Positions 1 through 6,363 of a stretch of DNA of 8,033 bases are shown here, one piece after another. Each line of letters begins with the position of its first letter. Position 1 is the stretch's first letter. The position numbers and the translations under genes are program-made. The stretch lies in the NCBI GenBank assembly GCA_020056205.1, contig JAGVIF010000098.1, forward strand, positions 1 through 8,033, read 5' to 3'. Source of the stretch: Lentisphaeria bacterium. GTDB taxonomy: Bacteria > Verrucomicrobiota > Lentisphaeria > Victivallales > GWF2-50-93. Below the pieces are notes generated by a model that had not been told where the DNA came from, made no database searches, and worked only from the letters and a program-made list of their open reading frames with translations.

Positions 1-1310
1 ATGTCGTAATAATCATGCTTGGAATGAACGATCTTCTCGCCCCCTATATTTCTGAACAGGAAAAGGATATGGATACGTGGACCGGACATTATAAGGAACT
101 TATCACAGCTCTCCGAGACAGGGTAAAGCATCGGGTCATGGCTCTTGCAAGCATTTCCATGTGCTCGGAAAATCCGGAATCTCCTAAGAACAAGGTCCGA
201 ACCGTAATGAATGCCAGACTCGCCGGACTGGCGAAGGCAGAGTCCTGCATTATCCTGCCCGTCGGCGAAGAGATGCTCTCCGCTCTCCAGGAAGGACGGA
301 AACTTAAACCTGACTTCCATGTCACCTACGACTTCGTGCATCCGAATAAAGCTGGACATCTCTCAATTGCGATGGGCATGTTGAAAGGGCTTGGCGAAAA
401 TGACAGCGCCAGCAAGCTTGCGGACAAATATCTCCCGGGCATTCGGAAAGAAGCGGCAGGAGAAAATCCGGTTTTATCATGGCAGCTCATTCCCACAAAC
501 ACGGATTCACTTTCGGGAAAAAAGAATTTCATTCTACGGTACTGGTATTGCGAATATCCTGATAGGAAAGGAAATGAAGTTCCAAATGTGAAGATCATTG
601 TTCCTGAAAACTGGACAGCCACCCCTGCCCTTATAAATGCATTCGATGGTGAATTCAAAGTCTCAGGTCCGGCTGACCGCATAGTCTCACAACTCTCCCT
701 CGAAGCGGCTGTCAGTAGCGGAGTCAAGAAAATATCAGTTCCTGTTCCCGCCCCATGGATTGTCGGAACAGGTGTTAAGAATCCTGAGGTCTGGCCCGGC
801 AACAAATTCGATCCTGTCAAAAACATTCCGCTCGACAATAATATTTCGAAGGGGATTGGTGTCGGTGTGCAAAATGCGGACGGGGAAAAGAATCCAAGCT
901 GGCGGCTCTATTTCGCAAGCCCTGACTTCACAGGCGGCGCAGAACCCGGCAGCGTTGATTTCACAGCCTCCGGTTTTGGAGCTACCTGGGAGGCCGGATA
1001 CGCCGTCAGATGGATTCACTGCGAGAAAGAACGCCCGGTAAGCATCGTCCTCGGCAGTCAGACCTTTGCTGGAGCCGTAGGCATCAAGGTATGGTTAAAC
1101 GGTGAGGAAATCTATGCGAAAGACCTCTGTTCGGAACCAGGGAAAAAAGCATCTGTTGAAGCCAAACTTCTCAAGGGTTCGAACTGCCTTGTCCTGAAAT
1201 GCTGCCACCTGACATGGCAATGGCAGGCATCGCTGAAGCTTGAAGGGAAAAACGGAGACAATCTCGAAGATTTAAAATATTCAACATCTCAAAAGGAAGG
1301 AAATAATTAA
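1..1310 (+). CDS. SGNH/GDSL-type hydrolase (probable carbohydrate esterase), 5' end outside the window
   Basis: The reading frame is open to the left edge and reads VVIIMLGMND across the first codons. This is SGNH block III (GxND, Asn codon 27-29), so the ATG at 15 is internal and blocks I and II lie upstream. Block V follows as DFVHPNKAGH, with the catalytic Asp at 330-332 and His at 339-341. The esterase domain ends near residue 145, counted from the ATG at 15. A further 275 or so residues are predicted beta-rich. They include SVDFTASGFGATW (313-325), VWLNGEEIY (359-367) and LLKGSNCLVLK (385-395), a pattern typical of jelly-roll accessory domains in PVC glycan enzymes. Family knowledge suggests removal of acyl groups from sugars; the substrate is not readable. 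The TAA stop overlaps the next ATG by one base (TAATG), so translation is probably coupled to the glycosidase. A signal peptide cannot be judged because the N-terminus is missing. Confidence 0.85.
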   Translation, partial: VVIIMLGMNDLLAPYISEQEKDMDTWTGHYKELITALRDRVKHRVMALASISMCSENPESPKNKVRTVMNARLAGLAKAESCIILPVGEEMLSALQEGRKLKPDFHVTYDFVHPNKAGHLSIAMGMLKGLGENDSASKLADKYLPGIRKEAAGENPVLSWQLIPTNTDSLSGKKNFILRYWYCEYPDRKGNEVPNVKIIVPENWTATPALINAFDGEFKVSGPADRIVSQLSLEAAVSSGVKKISVPVPAPWIVGTGVKNPEVWPGNKFDPVKNIPLDNNISKGIGVGVQNADGEKNPSWRLYFASPDFTGGAEPGSVDFTASGFGATWEAGYAVRWIHCEKERPVSIVLGSQTFAGAVGIKVWLNGEEIYAKDLCSEPGKKASVEAKLLKGSNCLVLKCCHLTWQWQASLKLEGKNGDNLEDLKYSTSQKEGNN

Positions 1311-3424
1311 TGAACAGAGTCCATGAAAAGCAAAAATCAGATCAGCAGTTTACCACCGAGGATGGAGTTCCATTCTTCAAAACAGGTCTGCCACACGGAC
1401 AGGTCTCCTTTTCCGGTGGCCGCGTCGCGGCCAACATGGCGGAACATGGAGGCTTGACACGCATAATCTATTTCGGAGGACAGCATCTTGGCGCTGTCGA
1501 ATTCTTCAACGTCAGTGATGTCCTCTCTGGATGGCACAAACTATACCGTCTTTTTATTGTCATTGACGGAAAAATGTTCTTCCCAACTTTTTCAAATACC
1601 CTCATCTATCCGCATGGCTATACGAGCGAATCTACGCTGGACAATGCCAAATTCAAACATTCAATGACCCTGCTCAATGACACAATAGTCCTGAGCTGCG
1701 AAGTCCTCAGAAATCCCGGAAACAAAAAGATCCAGCTCAAGCTTGTGAACAACGACGGATGCAATCAGATCGCCAAGGCAGGAAGGGAATGGAAGGAAAG
1801 GAGATTCGATCGCAAACTCAATACCCTAACCCAGAAAGTCATAGACTCAGCCCCGCCAAAAAACAAGGCGGACGATGAAGCGCTGGCACAGAAAGCCGTT
1901 GGCTGTCCAAACGAGACAGACAAAGCCGTTACAACAATTGGAGTTTCCAGCGTTTCAAAATTAAGTTGTTACATGACCCCTGATGTCTTCAAGAAGACCT
2001 ATCTCGAAACAGAACCCTTCAAGAAGAACTCTTCATTCCACATCCTCTTCGCGCCCGAATCGTCATTTAATAAAAGGCTCTTGGAACTGAAGAGGAATCT
2101 TGAGAATGAATGCCGAAAACTCGAAAGCGACTTCCAAACACGCTTGAAAGACCAGCCAGTAACAAGCGTAGGGGACAAGATTGTGGAATCCCTTTTCGCC
2201 ATCTGCGGACCTGTGATAGACTCCATGAAGGTCAAAGACTTGCCTGGTGGCATGCGCGCGGCTGATTCCGGCTACTGGATATGGGGCTGGGACAGCATGG
2301 TCCACTCCGACGCCATTATGCTCTGGGGGGACCACCAATTCGTCCAGGACATGCTGAAATTCTACCGTGACACGGCTACTCCGTCTCATGGCATCGCGCA
2401 TGCATTCACGACAACATGCAAACCATTTATGGCTATGGCTCCGGCGGCGCAGACACTTTACTGCGTCATGCTCTACAACCATTTCCTGTACACCGGAGAC
2501 AGGAATATCCTGCAGGAATATTATTCATTTTCAGAAAAAATTCTCGAACGCGCGCTGAAGGATGCCGTCGGGGACAGCGGTCTTTATGGAGGCGTCTCGC
2601 TTTATCCTGATTATCCGGAGCATCTCGAACAGGACGGACAGGACATCAGCGTCTTCAACAATGGTATTCTTTATCAGGCTCTGCGTTGCATGGCCGCGCT
2701 TTCTACTCAACTCGGGCTAAAAGAGAAGGCCGCTTGCTTCGAAGAGAAGGCAACTCGCTTGAAAAAAGCGTTTATCCTCCACTTCTTCGATAAGAAAAAA
2801 GGATTTTTTGTTGATTCGCTTTCCGCAAAGGACTTCTCTAAGCGTTATCATTATCCGTCGTACGCCATACTCTGGCTTACGCCGTTTGCAGGCGAACTCC
2901 TCGACGGCGTGGCAAAACAGGTCGCCCGTTTCATGAGGGACAACTTCAAGCGCTCGCGCGGCTTCTCGATGTTGCCGAAATGGGACAGCCGTTTCATGTG
3001 GGACGGAAACCAGCTTGGAATGTATATGCCCGTCGTCGAACGATTCTACTGGCAGGCGCAAAAACAGGCAGGCGTAAAGGTGAACACGGATTGGTGGTTT
3101 AGCCATATCGCATGGTTCTGGAACCAGCTCACCATCCCTGAAGCTCTATGTTGCGAGGCGGAAAACGAAGGAATCGCACTGGACAATCTTGGACGCAAGC
3201 AGGCGTTCTGCGCAAAAGCCTGGTACAGCATATTCATCCATGCCATGGCCGGAATCGAGTTCCAACTCGGCAGTCCGGAAATCACGGTTTCACCGATGGC
3301 CTCCCGTGAAATAAGCATCACCAACCTGAAATTCAGGGGAAAAAAGCTTAACATCATGATCCCCAACGGGAAAAAGAGCCGCGGAAGAAAAATCATCCTT
3401 AATGGAAAAAAACTTTCTAAGTAA
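1310..3424 (+). CDS. Six-hairpin ((alpha/alpha)6-barrel) glycoside hydrolase, family unassigned
   Basis: A 704-residue protein. Residues 20-290 look beta-rich and resemble the N-terminal sandwich of GH63/GH78/GH37-like enzymes. Residues 285-610 look like the helical barrel. The aromatic-acidic motif GYWIWGWDSMVHSD (321-334) sits where these families carry a catalytic acid, so D328 is my candidate. Other conserved-looking stretches are PKWDSRFMWDGNQLGMYMPV (556-575) and NTDWWFSHIAWFWNQLTIPE (592-611, with E611). Residues 645-704 form a C-terminal beta segment ending in a Lys-rich tail. There is no signal peptide (MNRVHEKQKSDQQ start), which argues for a cytoplasmic enzyme acting on imported oligosaccharides or glycosides. 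The start is supported by AAGGAAGG at 1293-1300, 9 nt upstream, and by the one-base overlap with the esterase gene. An alpha-rhamnosidase, alpha-glucosidase or debranching-type activity is possible. Sugar specificity is not determined. Confidence 0.8.
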   Translation: MNRVHEKQKSDQQFTTEDGVPFFKTGLPHGQVSFSGGRVAANMAEHGGLTRIIYFGGQHLGAVEFFNVSDVLSGWHKLYRLFIVIDGKMFFPTFSNTLIYPHGYTSESTLDNAKFKHSMTLLNDTIVLSCEVLRNPGNKKIQLKLVNNDGCNQIAKAGREWKERRFDRKLNTLTQKVIDSAPPKNKADDEALAQKAVGCPNETDKAVTTIGVSSVSKLSCYMTPDVFKKTYLETEPFKKNSSFHILFAPESSFNKRLLELKRNLENECRKLESDFQTRLKDQPVTSVGDKIVESLFAICGPVIDSMKVKDLPGGMRAADSGYWIWGWDSMVHSDAIMLWGDHQFVQDMLKFYRDTATPSHGIAHAFTTTCKPFMAMAPAAQTLYCVMLYNHFLYTGDRNILQEYYSFSEKILERALKDAVGDSGLYGGVSLYPDYPEHLEQDGQDISVFNNGILYQALRCMAALSTQLGLKEKAACFEEKATRLKKAFILHFFDKKKGFFVDSLSAKDFSKRYHYPSYAILWLTPFAGELLDGVAKQVARFMRDNFKRSRGFSMLPKWDSRFMWDGNQLGMYMPVVERFYWQAQKQAGVKVNTDWWFSHIAWFWNQLTIPEALCCEAENEGIALDNLGRKQAFCAKAWYSIFIHAMAGIEFQLGSPEITVSPMASREISITNLKFRGKKLNIMIPNGKKSRGRKIILNGKKLSK

Positions 3425-3441
3425 GAAAAGGGATATTGCAA

Positions 3442-4409
3442 ATGATACAAAGAGAAATTGTAAGAAGATGCGTGCATTTCCAGAATCCGGAGAGAATAGC
3501 ATATTTCTGCTCTCGTTTCGGACTGAATGACATTGTCAACGTGTTTGACTTCTTCCGCAAAGATGAAAATGGATTTGACCCGTGGGGCATCCAGTGGGAC
3601 ATCGCCGAAGAGGAAAATGTCGCCACCATGGCATTCCCAAAACGCCTCCCCTTGAAGACGAATCGGAAATCTGGAAGATCAAGATACCTGACCCGAAGCT
3701 TTTCGCAGGCATGGTAAAGGAAAATATCTCGAACCTCAGCAAGGAGGACAAGGACAAGTACCGTGTCATCTTCACAAGCTCCGGCATCTGGGAAAGGATT
3801 CAGTATTTCCGTGGGATGGAGCGGATAATGTGCGATATGATTGAAAATCCTGAACTTCCCCGCCGCCTTCTCGGGATATGCACTGATTTCTGGGTGTCAT
3901 TCATAGAGGAGTTGTCCTCCGTCCGCGGAGAAATTGATGCGATTTACATGTTCGAAGACTGGGGAACCCAGAACGACGCCATGATAAGTCCGGAACTATG
4001 GCGTGAGTTCTTCGGACCACAATACAGGCGAATCACAAGCGCCGCGCATGAGAACAAAATGGATTTCTGGCTCCATTCGTGCGGAAAGGTCACCAAGTTG
4101 ATCGGTGAATTCATAGACGTCAAAATGGATCTCATCAATCCTTACCAGAGCGGCGCATGCGGATATGAAGAGGTCTCATCACGTTTTGCCGGAAAAGTAG
4201 CCTTCCTGACAACGGTTGACACGCAGACAACCCTGTCGCATGGTTCAAAGGAACAAATTCTCGCTGAATGCGCAAGACTGGAGAAATGGGGAACGGAAAA
4301 AGGCGGATTGATAATCGCGACTTACGGATTCGACATTCCGGAGGAAAACGAACGACTTGTCTTTGACTATTTTCTCAAAAAAGGCAAATTACAAAATTAC
4401 CTTTTTTGA
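3442..4409 (+). pseudogene. URO-D family protein (MtaA/CmuA/HemE superfamily), interrupted by one frameshift
   Basis: Two overlapping frames together give one 322-residue protein, the usual length for this family. The first frame runs from ATG 3442 (AAAAGGG upstream; a TTG at 3436 is a less likely start) to about 3630 and gives DPWGIQWDIAEEENVATM. The family pattern then continues in the other frame as GIPKTPPLEDESEIWKIKIP from about 3630 to TGA 4409. One missing G in the ATGGCATT stretch would explain it. Family features are FEDWGTQNDAMISPELWREF and HSCGKVTKLIGEF, where the His-x-Cys matches metal ligands of MtaA-type methyltransferases. The third Cys ligand expected near the C-terminal GGLIIATYGFDIPEEN is absent. 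True heme-pathway HemE is unlikely given the operon of glycan enzymes. Members near glycosidases may move methyl groups, but this is speculative. The break may be real decay or a one-base assembly error. Confidence 0.8.
4375..4409 (+). terminator. A/T-rich hairpin over the stop codon, possible weak terminator
   Basis: TCAAAAAAGG (4375-4384) is the exact reverse complement of CCTTTTTTGA (4400-4409), with a 15-nt loop. The hairpin covers the last codons and the stop of the URO-D gene, and its right arm supplies a U-rich run. The stem is weak (two G-C pairs in the core), so attenuation or 3' end formation is only a possibility. Confidence 0.25.
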
Positions 4410-4523
4410 TGATATTGAATTAATCCAAAAACCGTAAATTGGCTTTGTAGATAACCGATGAAATCGAGATGGACGCATTAGGCGGCCGGGAAAAGATGAA
4501 CAATTGACGTAGGGAATCTTCTT

Positions 4524-4724
4524 ATGAAAAGGTCTGAGATAAATCAGGTAATGAGAAATGCCGTTGACTTCGTTGATGAAATGAATTTTCTCCTTCCGCC
4601 TTTTGCGTACTGGAGACCAGAGGACTGGGAAAAAAGAGGGGATGAATACAATGAGATCAGGGACAATATGCTTGTCTCTGCATTTTTGCTCCGTGCAATA
4701 TTTACGCTCATAAATACAAAATAG
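4524..4724 (+). pseudogene. D-lyxose ketol-isomerase-like gene remnant (N-terminal 50 codons only)
   Basis: The first 50 residues read MKRSEINQVMRNAVDF and then LLPPFAYWRPEDWEKRG and EIRDNML. From memory this matches the N-terminus of the D-lyxose isomerase family of E. coli O157 Z5688 type, cupin enzymes of about 225 residues that interconvert D-lyxose and D-xylulose. In that family the next residues are GWDxTDFG. Here homology stops at about position 4673, and the frame continues with unrelated SAFLLRAIFTLINTK to TAG 4724. No other frame downstream restores the family sequence, so the cupin core with its metal-binding residues is lost. A plausible ribosome site (AGGGA near 4511) still precedes the ATG. 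The preserved N-terminal codons suggest the deletion or replacement is fairly recent. The intact gene probably belonged to the upstream sugar operon. Confidence 0.7.
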
Positions 4725-4740
4725 CAAGATATGCACGATA

Positions 4741-4757
4741 TAAGCAATAATTGCATA
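4741..4757. promoter_or_regulatory. Candidate operator palindrome abutting the -35 box
   Basis: The core GCAAT-A-ATTGC (4744-4754) is a perfect odd palindrome, with outer TA pairs at 4741-4742 and 4756-4757. A second, wider pairing exists between ATATGCA (4729-4735) and TGCATAT (4752-4758). The site touches the -35 hexamer at 4758, a usual place for a repressor or activator to bind. No regulator gene is in the window, so the binding protein is unknown. A/T-rich chance symmetry is possible. Confidence 0.3.
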
Positions 4758-4786
4758 TTGACATAATTTCAAAAAATGAGTATAAT
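4758..4786 (+). promoter_or_regulatory. Sigma-70 consensus promoter of the aminotransferase gene
   Basis: TTGACA (4758-4763) and TATAAT (4781-4786) are both exact consensus hexamers with the ideal 17-nt spacer. Transcription would begin near 4793 and leave a leader of about 65 nt. The leader contains a small hairpin, GAGCA (4823-4827) with TGCTC (4833-4837). It ends with the AAGGAG ribosome site at 4845-4850, 7 nt before the ATG. The promoter separates the aminotransferase from the upstream sugar operon. Confidence 0.85.
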
Positions 4787-4857
4787 AAAGGCGGAATAAA
4801 AAAAGGACACTTAAATTAATTAGAGCAAGTAATGCTCGTTAAACAAGGAGAACTAAA

Positions 4858-6027
4858 ATGTATCGTCACGGTAAAGAGGAAATCGAAAATGTCGGCAGGA
4901 TTGTGGCTTCCGGCTCATGGTTCCGTTATTACGGGAGCGGTTCTCACTGCCATGCCGTTGAAACTTTTGAAGAAAAGATGAGTAAATATTCCGGGGCAAA
5001 GCATATTCTCGCGACCAGCAGTTGCACGGGAGCGTTGATTTCATCTCTCGCGGCAATGGGTGTCGGTCCCAAGGACGAAGTAATAGTGCCGGCTTATACT
5101 TTCATCGCCACCGCAGCGGCGGTGATTGCCGTCGGCGCAGTCCCTGTCATCGCCGAAATTGATGAAACACTGACAATAGACATCAATGACATACGCAGAA
5201 AAATTTCTCCGCGCACAAAGGCGGTCGTTGTTGTTCACATGCTCGGATACCCCTGCAATATGGATGAAATAATAAAACTGGCCGCGGAGAAAAAAATTAT
5301 GGTTCTTGAGGACGCTGCCCAGTCAGTCGGAGCTTCCTACAAGGGGAAAACACTCGGCGCTATCGGAGATATGGGATGCTGCAGTCTCCAGTGGCACAAG
5401 ATAATTTCATCAGGTGAAGGCGGCTGTGTGCTGACTAATAATGAGTCGTTATATGAAAGAGCCGCAATTTATCATGATGACGCCCACTGCTTCAGAGGAA
5501 TTGACAAGGGAATTCCATCTTTCCCCGGAGTCAATTACAGGATGAGCGAGATCGCCGGGGCGCTGGCGTGTGTCCAGATGGATCGCCTGCCCGGCATACT
5601 TGCCGATCTGCGAAACGTCAAGAAAAAAATAATTGCATCGCTCGTAAATATCGCGCCTTTCAAAGTCGCTCCGAGTTATGACAGTGATGGAGATGCCGGA
5701 ACAACCATGACGATACTGGCGCCCTCGATGGTCGCGGCAGGCTCCTTCAAAGAGAAAACCGGCGCGTCAAGCATATTCAGCAATCAGGGCACGAACTGGC
5801 ATTACTATTATCACTGGGACTATATTCTTGAGAAAAGGTCTGCTTCGGGCAGTGGATTCCCATGGAAGCTTGGCGACTGGGAAAGCCCGGTGAAATACAG
5901 CAAGGATATGTGTCCTGCCACACTCGACATTCTAAGCCGCAGTTTCAATTTCGGAATAAATCCGAGCGCCTCGGACAGCGATGTCAAGGCTGTCGCGGAT
6001 AAAATTCTCAATGGAATCAAGCCGTAA
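4858..6027 (+). CDS. DegT/DnrJ/EryC1/StrS family PLP-dependent aminotransferase
   Basis: A complete 389-residue protein of normal length for the family. These fold-type I enzymes transfer an amino group, usually from glutamate or glutamine, to a keto-sugar or keto-cyclitol. The sequence shows SSCTGAL (54-60, phosphate-binding region), PKDEVIVPAYTFIATAAAV (71-89), VHMLGYPCNMDEI (126-138), LEDAAQSVGASYKGK (150-164; D152 pairs with the PLP ring nitrogen in the family), the Schiff-base lysine K181 in LQWHKIISSGEGG, and GVNYRMSEIAGALA (224-237). The C-terminal part contains NWHYYYHWDY and FNFGINPSASDSDVK. The start is fixed by AAGGAG at 4845-4850 and by the strong promoter upstream. No sugar-nucleotide biosynthesis genes are adjacent. 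A role in amino-sugar or cyclitol metabolism is therefore general inference, and a catabolic role linked to the glycan operon is equally possible. Confidence 0.9.
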   Translation: MYRHGKEEIENVGRIVASGSWFRYYGSGSHCHAVETFEEKMSKYSGAKHILATSSCTGALISSLAAMGVGPKDEVIVPAYTFIATAAAVIAVGAVPVIAEIDETLTIDINDIRRKISPRTKAVVVVHMLGYPCNMDEIIKLAAEKKIMVLEDAAQSVGASYKGKTLGAIGDMGCCSLQWHKIISSGEGGCVLTNNESLYERAAIYHDDAHCFRGIDKGIPSFPGVNYRMSEIAGALACVQMDRLPGILADLRNVKKKIIASLVNIAPFKVAPSYDSDGDAGTTMTILAPSMVAAGSFKEKTGASSIFSNQGTNWHYYYHWDYILEKRSASGSGFPWKLGDWESPVKYSKDMCPATLDILSRSFNFGINPSASDSDVKAVADKILNGIKP

Positions 6028-6030
6028 TAA

Positions 6031-6065
6031 ACCTACATTTTGCGTTTGAGCAATCCTGCGTAGGT
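6031..6065 (+). terminator. Hairpin directly after the aminotransferase stop, possible 3' end
   Basis: ACCTAC (6031-6036) pairs with GTAGGT (6060-6065), and TTGC (6040-6043) with GCAA (6050-6053) inside. It starts 3 nt after the stop codon, as an RNA 3'-end structure would. No T-run follows, so intrinsic termination is not well supported. Confidence 0.3.
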
Positions 6066-6096
6066 GCTTGTCAAGTAGAAACATGGAGTTTGAAAT

Positions 6097-6163
6097 AACG
6101 GAGGGCGGGTTTTCTTACCCGCCAGCAGAAGAAACTCGCGGGTTGGAAAACCCGCGCTCCGTT
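6097..6163. repeat. REP-like G/C-rich double palindrome
   Basis: Outer arms AACGGAG (6097-6103) and CTCCGTT (6157-6163) enclose two hairpins: GGCGGGT/ACCCGCC (6104-6110 with 6117-6123) and CGCGGGTT/AACCCGCG (6137-6144 with 6149-6156). An alternative single long pairing joins GCGGGTTTTC (6105-6114) with GAAAACCCGC (6146-6155). Four alternating copies of a GCGGGTT-type core make it look like a BIME/REP pair, the kind usually scattered in many genomic copies by a RAYT transposase. No RAYT gene is present here. The open frame crossing this block is an artefact of the palindromes. Confidence 0.65.
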
Positions 6164-6183
6164 TTTCCAATCGAAGACGCAGA

Positions 6184-6224
6184 GTATAAGTTCAGTAAAC
6201 CCTGTCCTTTTACTGAACTTATAC
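6184..6224. repeat. Perfect 16-bp inverted repeat
   Basis: GTATAAGTTCAGTAAA (6184-6199) is exactly complementary to 6209-6224, with a 9-nt loop. No T-run follows, so it is not a standard terminator. The right arm ends at the base where the next, longer inverted repeat begins, so the two hairpins stand back to back. It could be a DNA-hairpin mobile element part, a regulator site or a structured RNA. Confidence 0.75.
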
Positions 6225-6300
6225 AAGTAAATATTCACCGAAAGGACCTGTCCGTGTGCGGACACGCACAGGCAGGCGGGGTTCGGTGAATATTTACTTG
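6224..6300. repeat. Perfect 19-bp inverted repeat with nested hairpin (MITE-like)
   Basis: The left arm CAAGTAAATATTCACCGAA (6224-6242) is exactly complementary to 6282-6300. The 39-nt centre holds its own hairpin: CCTGT (6247-6251) with ACAGG (6268-6272), and CGTGT (6253-6257) with ACACG (6262-6266), or alternatively TGTCCG with CGGACA. The right arm overlaps the first 15 bases of the 61-bp direct repeat that starts at 6286, so the left arm is an inverted copy of the head of that repeat. A small non-coding mobile element of about 77 bp, or a G/C-rich palindrome inserted between duplicated arms, would give this structure. Confidence 0.75.
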
Positions 6301-6346
6301 CGGAATTCCTGCATTGTATTATATTTCGGATAAATGTTAATAATAG
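6286..6346 (+). repeat. Direct repeat, copy 1 (leader of the abiE operon)
   Basis: 61 bases that recur at 7867-7928 with two substitutions and a one-base indel. The block begins GTGAATATTTAC, contains GCATTGTATTATATTTCGG and ends TTAATAATAG. It stops 17 nt before the abiEi ATG. A short frame inside (ATG 6334 to TGA 6357, MLIIALK) ends 6 nt upstream of abiEi and could help translational coupling. Confidence 0.85.
6298..6325 (+). promoter_or_regulatory. Weak candidate promoter within direct repeat copy 1
   Basis: TTGCGG (6298-6303) and TATATT (6320-6325) are spaced by 16 nt. The -10 hexamer matches consensus at five of six positions, the -35 only at three. The position, about 35-40 nt upstream of abiEi, fits. 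The same hexamers are kept in copy 2 (7880-7885 and 7902-7907). AbiEi antitoxins repress their own promoters at inverted repeats, and the palindromes just upstream could serve that role, which is inference. Confidence 0.3.
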
Positions 6347-6363
6347 CATTAAAGTGAAACACG

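Noticed and set aside
3620..3640. Programmed -1 frameshifting in the URO-D gene
   Set aside because: No X XXY YYZ slippery heptamer and no clear downstream stem-loop. The family shows no known need for recoding.
3442..4409. Heme-pathway uroporphyrinogen decarboxylase (hemE)
   Set aside because: Sequence features and the glycan operon context point to a divergent URO-D paralogue, and no other heme genes are near.
4469..4507. Twelve-codon frame MDALGGREKMNN just before the isomerase remnant
   Set aside because: Too short to support. It may be the tail of another decayed gene, but no recognisable sequence precedes it.
6068..6289. Open frame of 73 codons across the palindromes
   Set aside because: It runs through REP-like and inverted-repeat DNA, has no ribosome site and shows no protein-like composition.
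6097..6300. CRISPR array
   Set aside because: The repeats are inverted palindromes of different sequence, not regularly spaced direct repeats.
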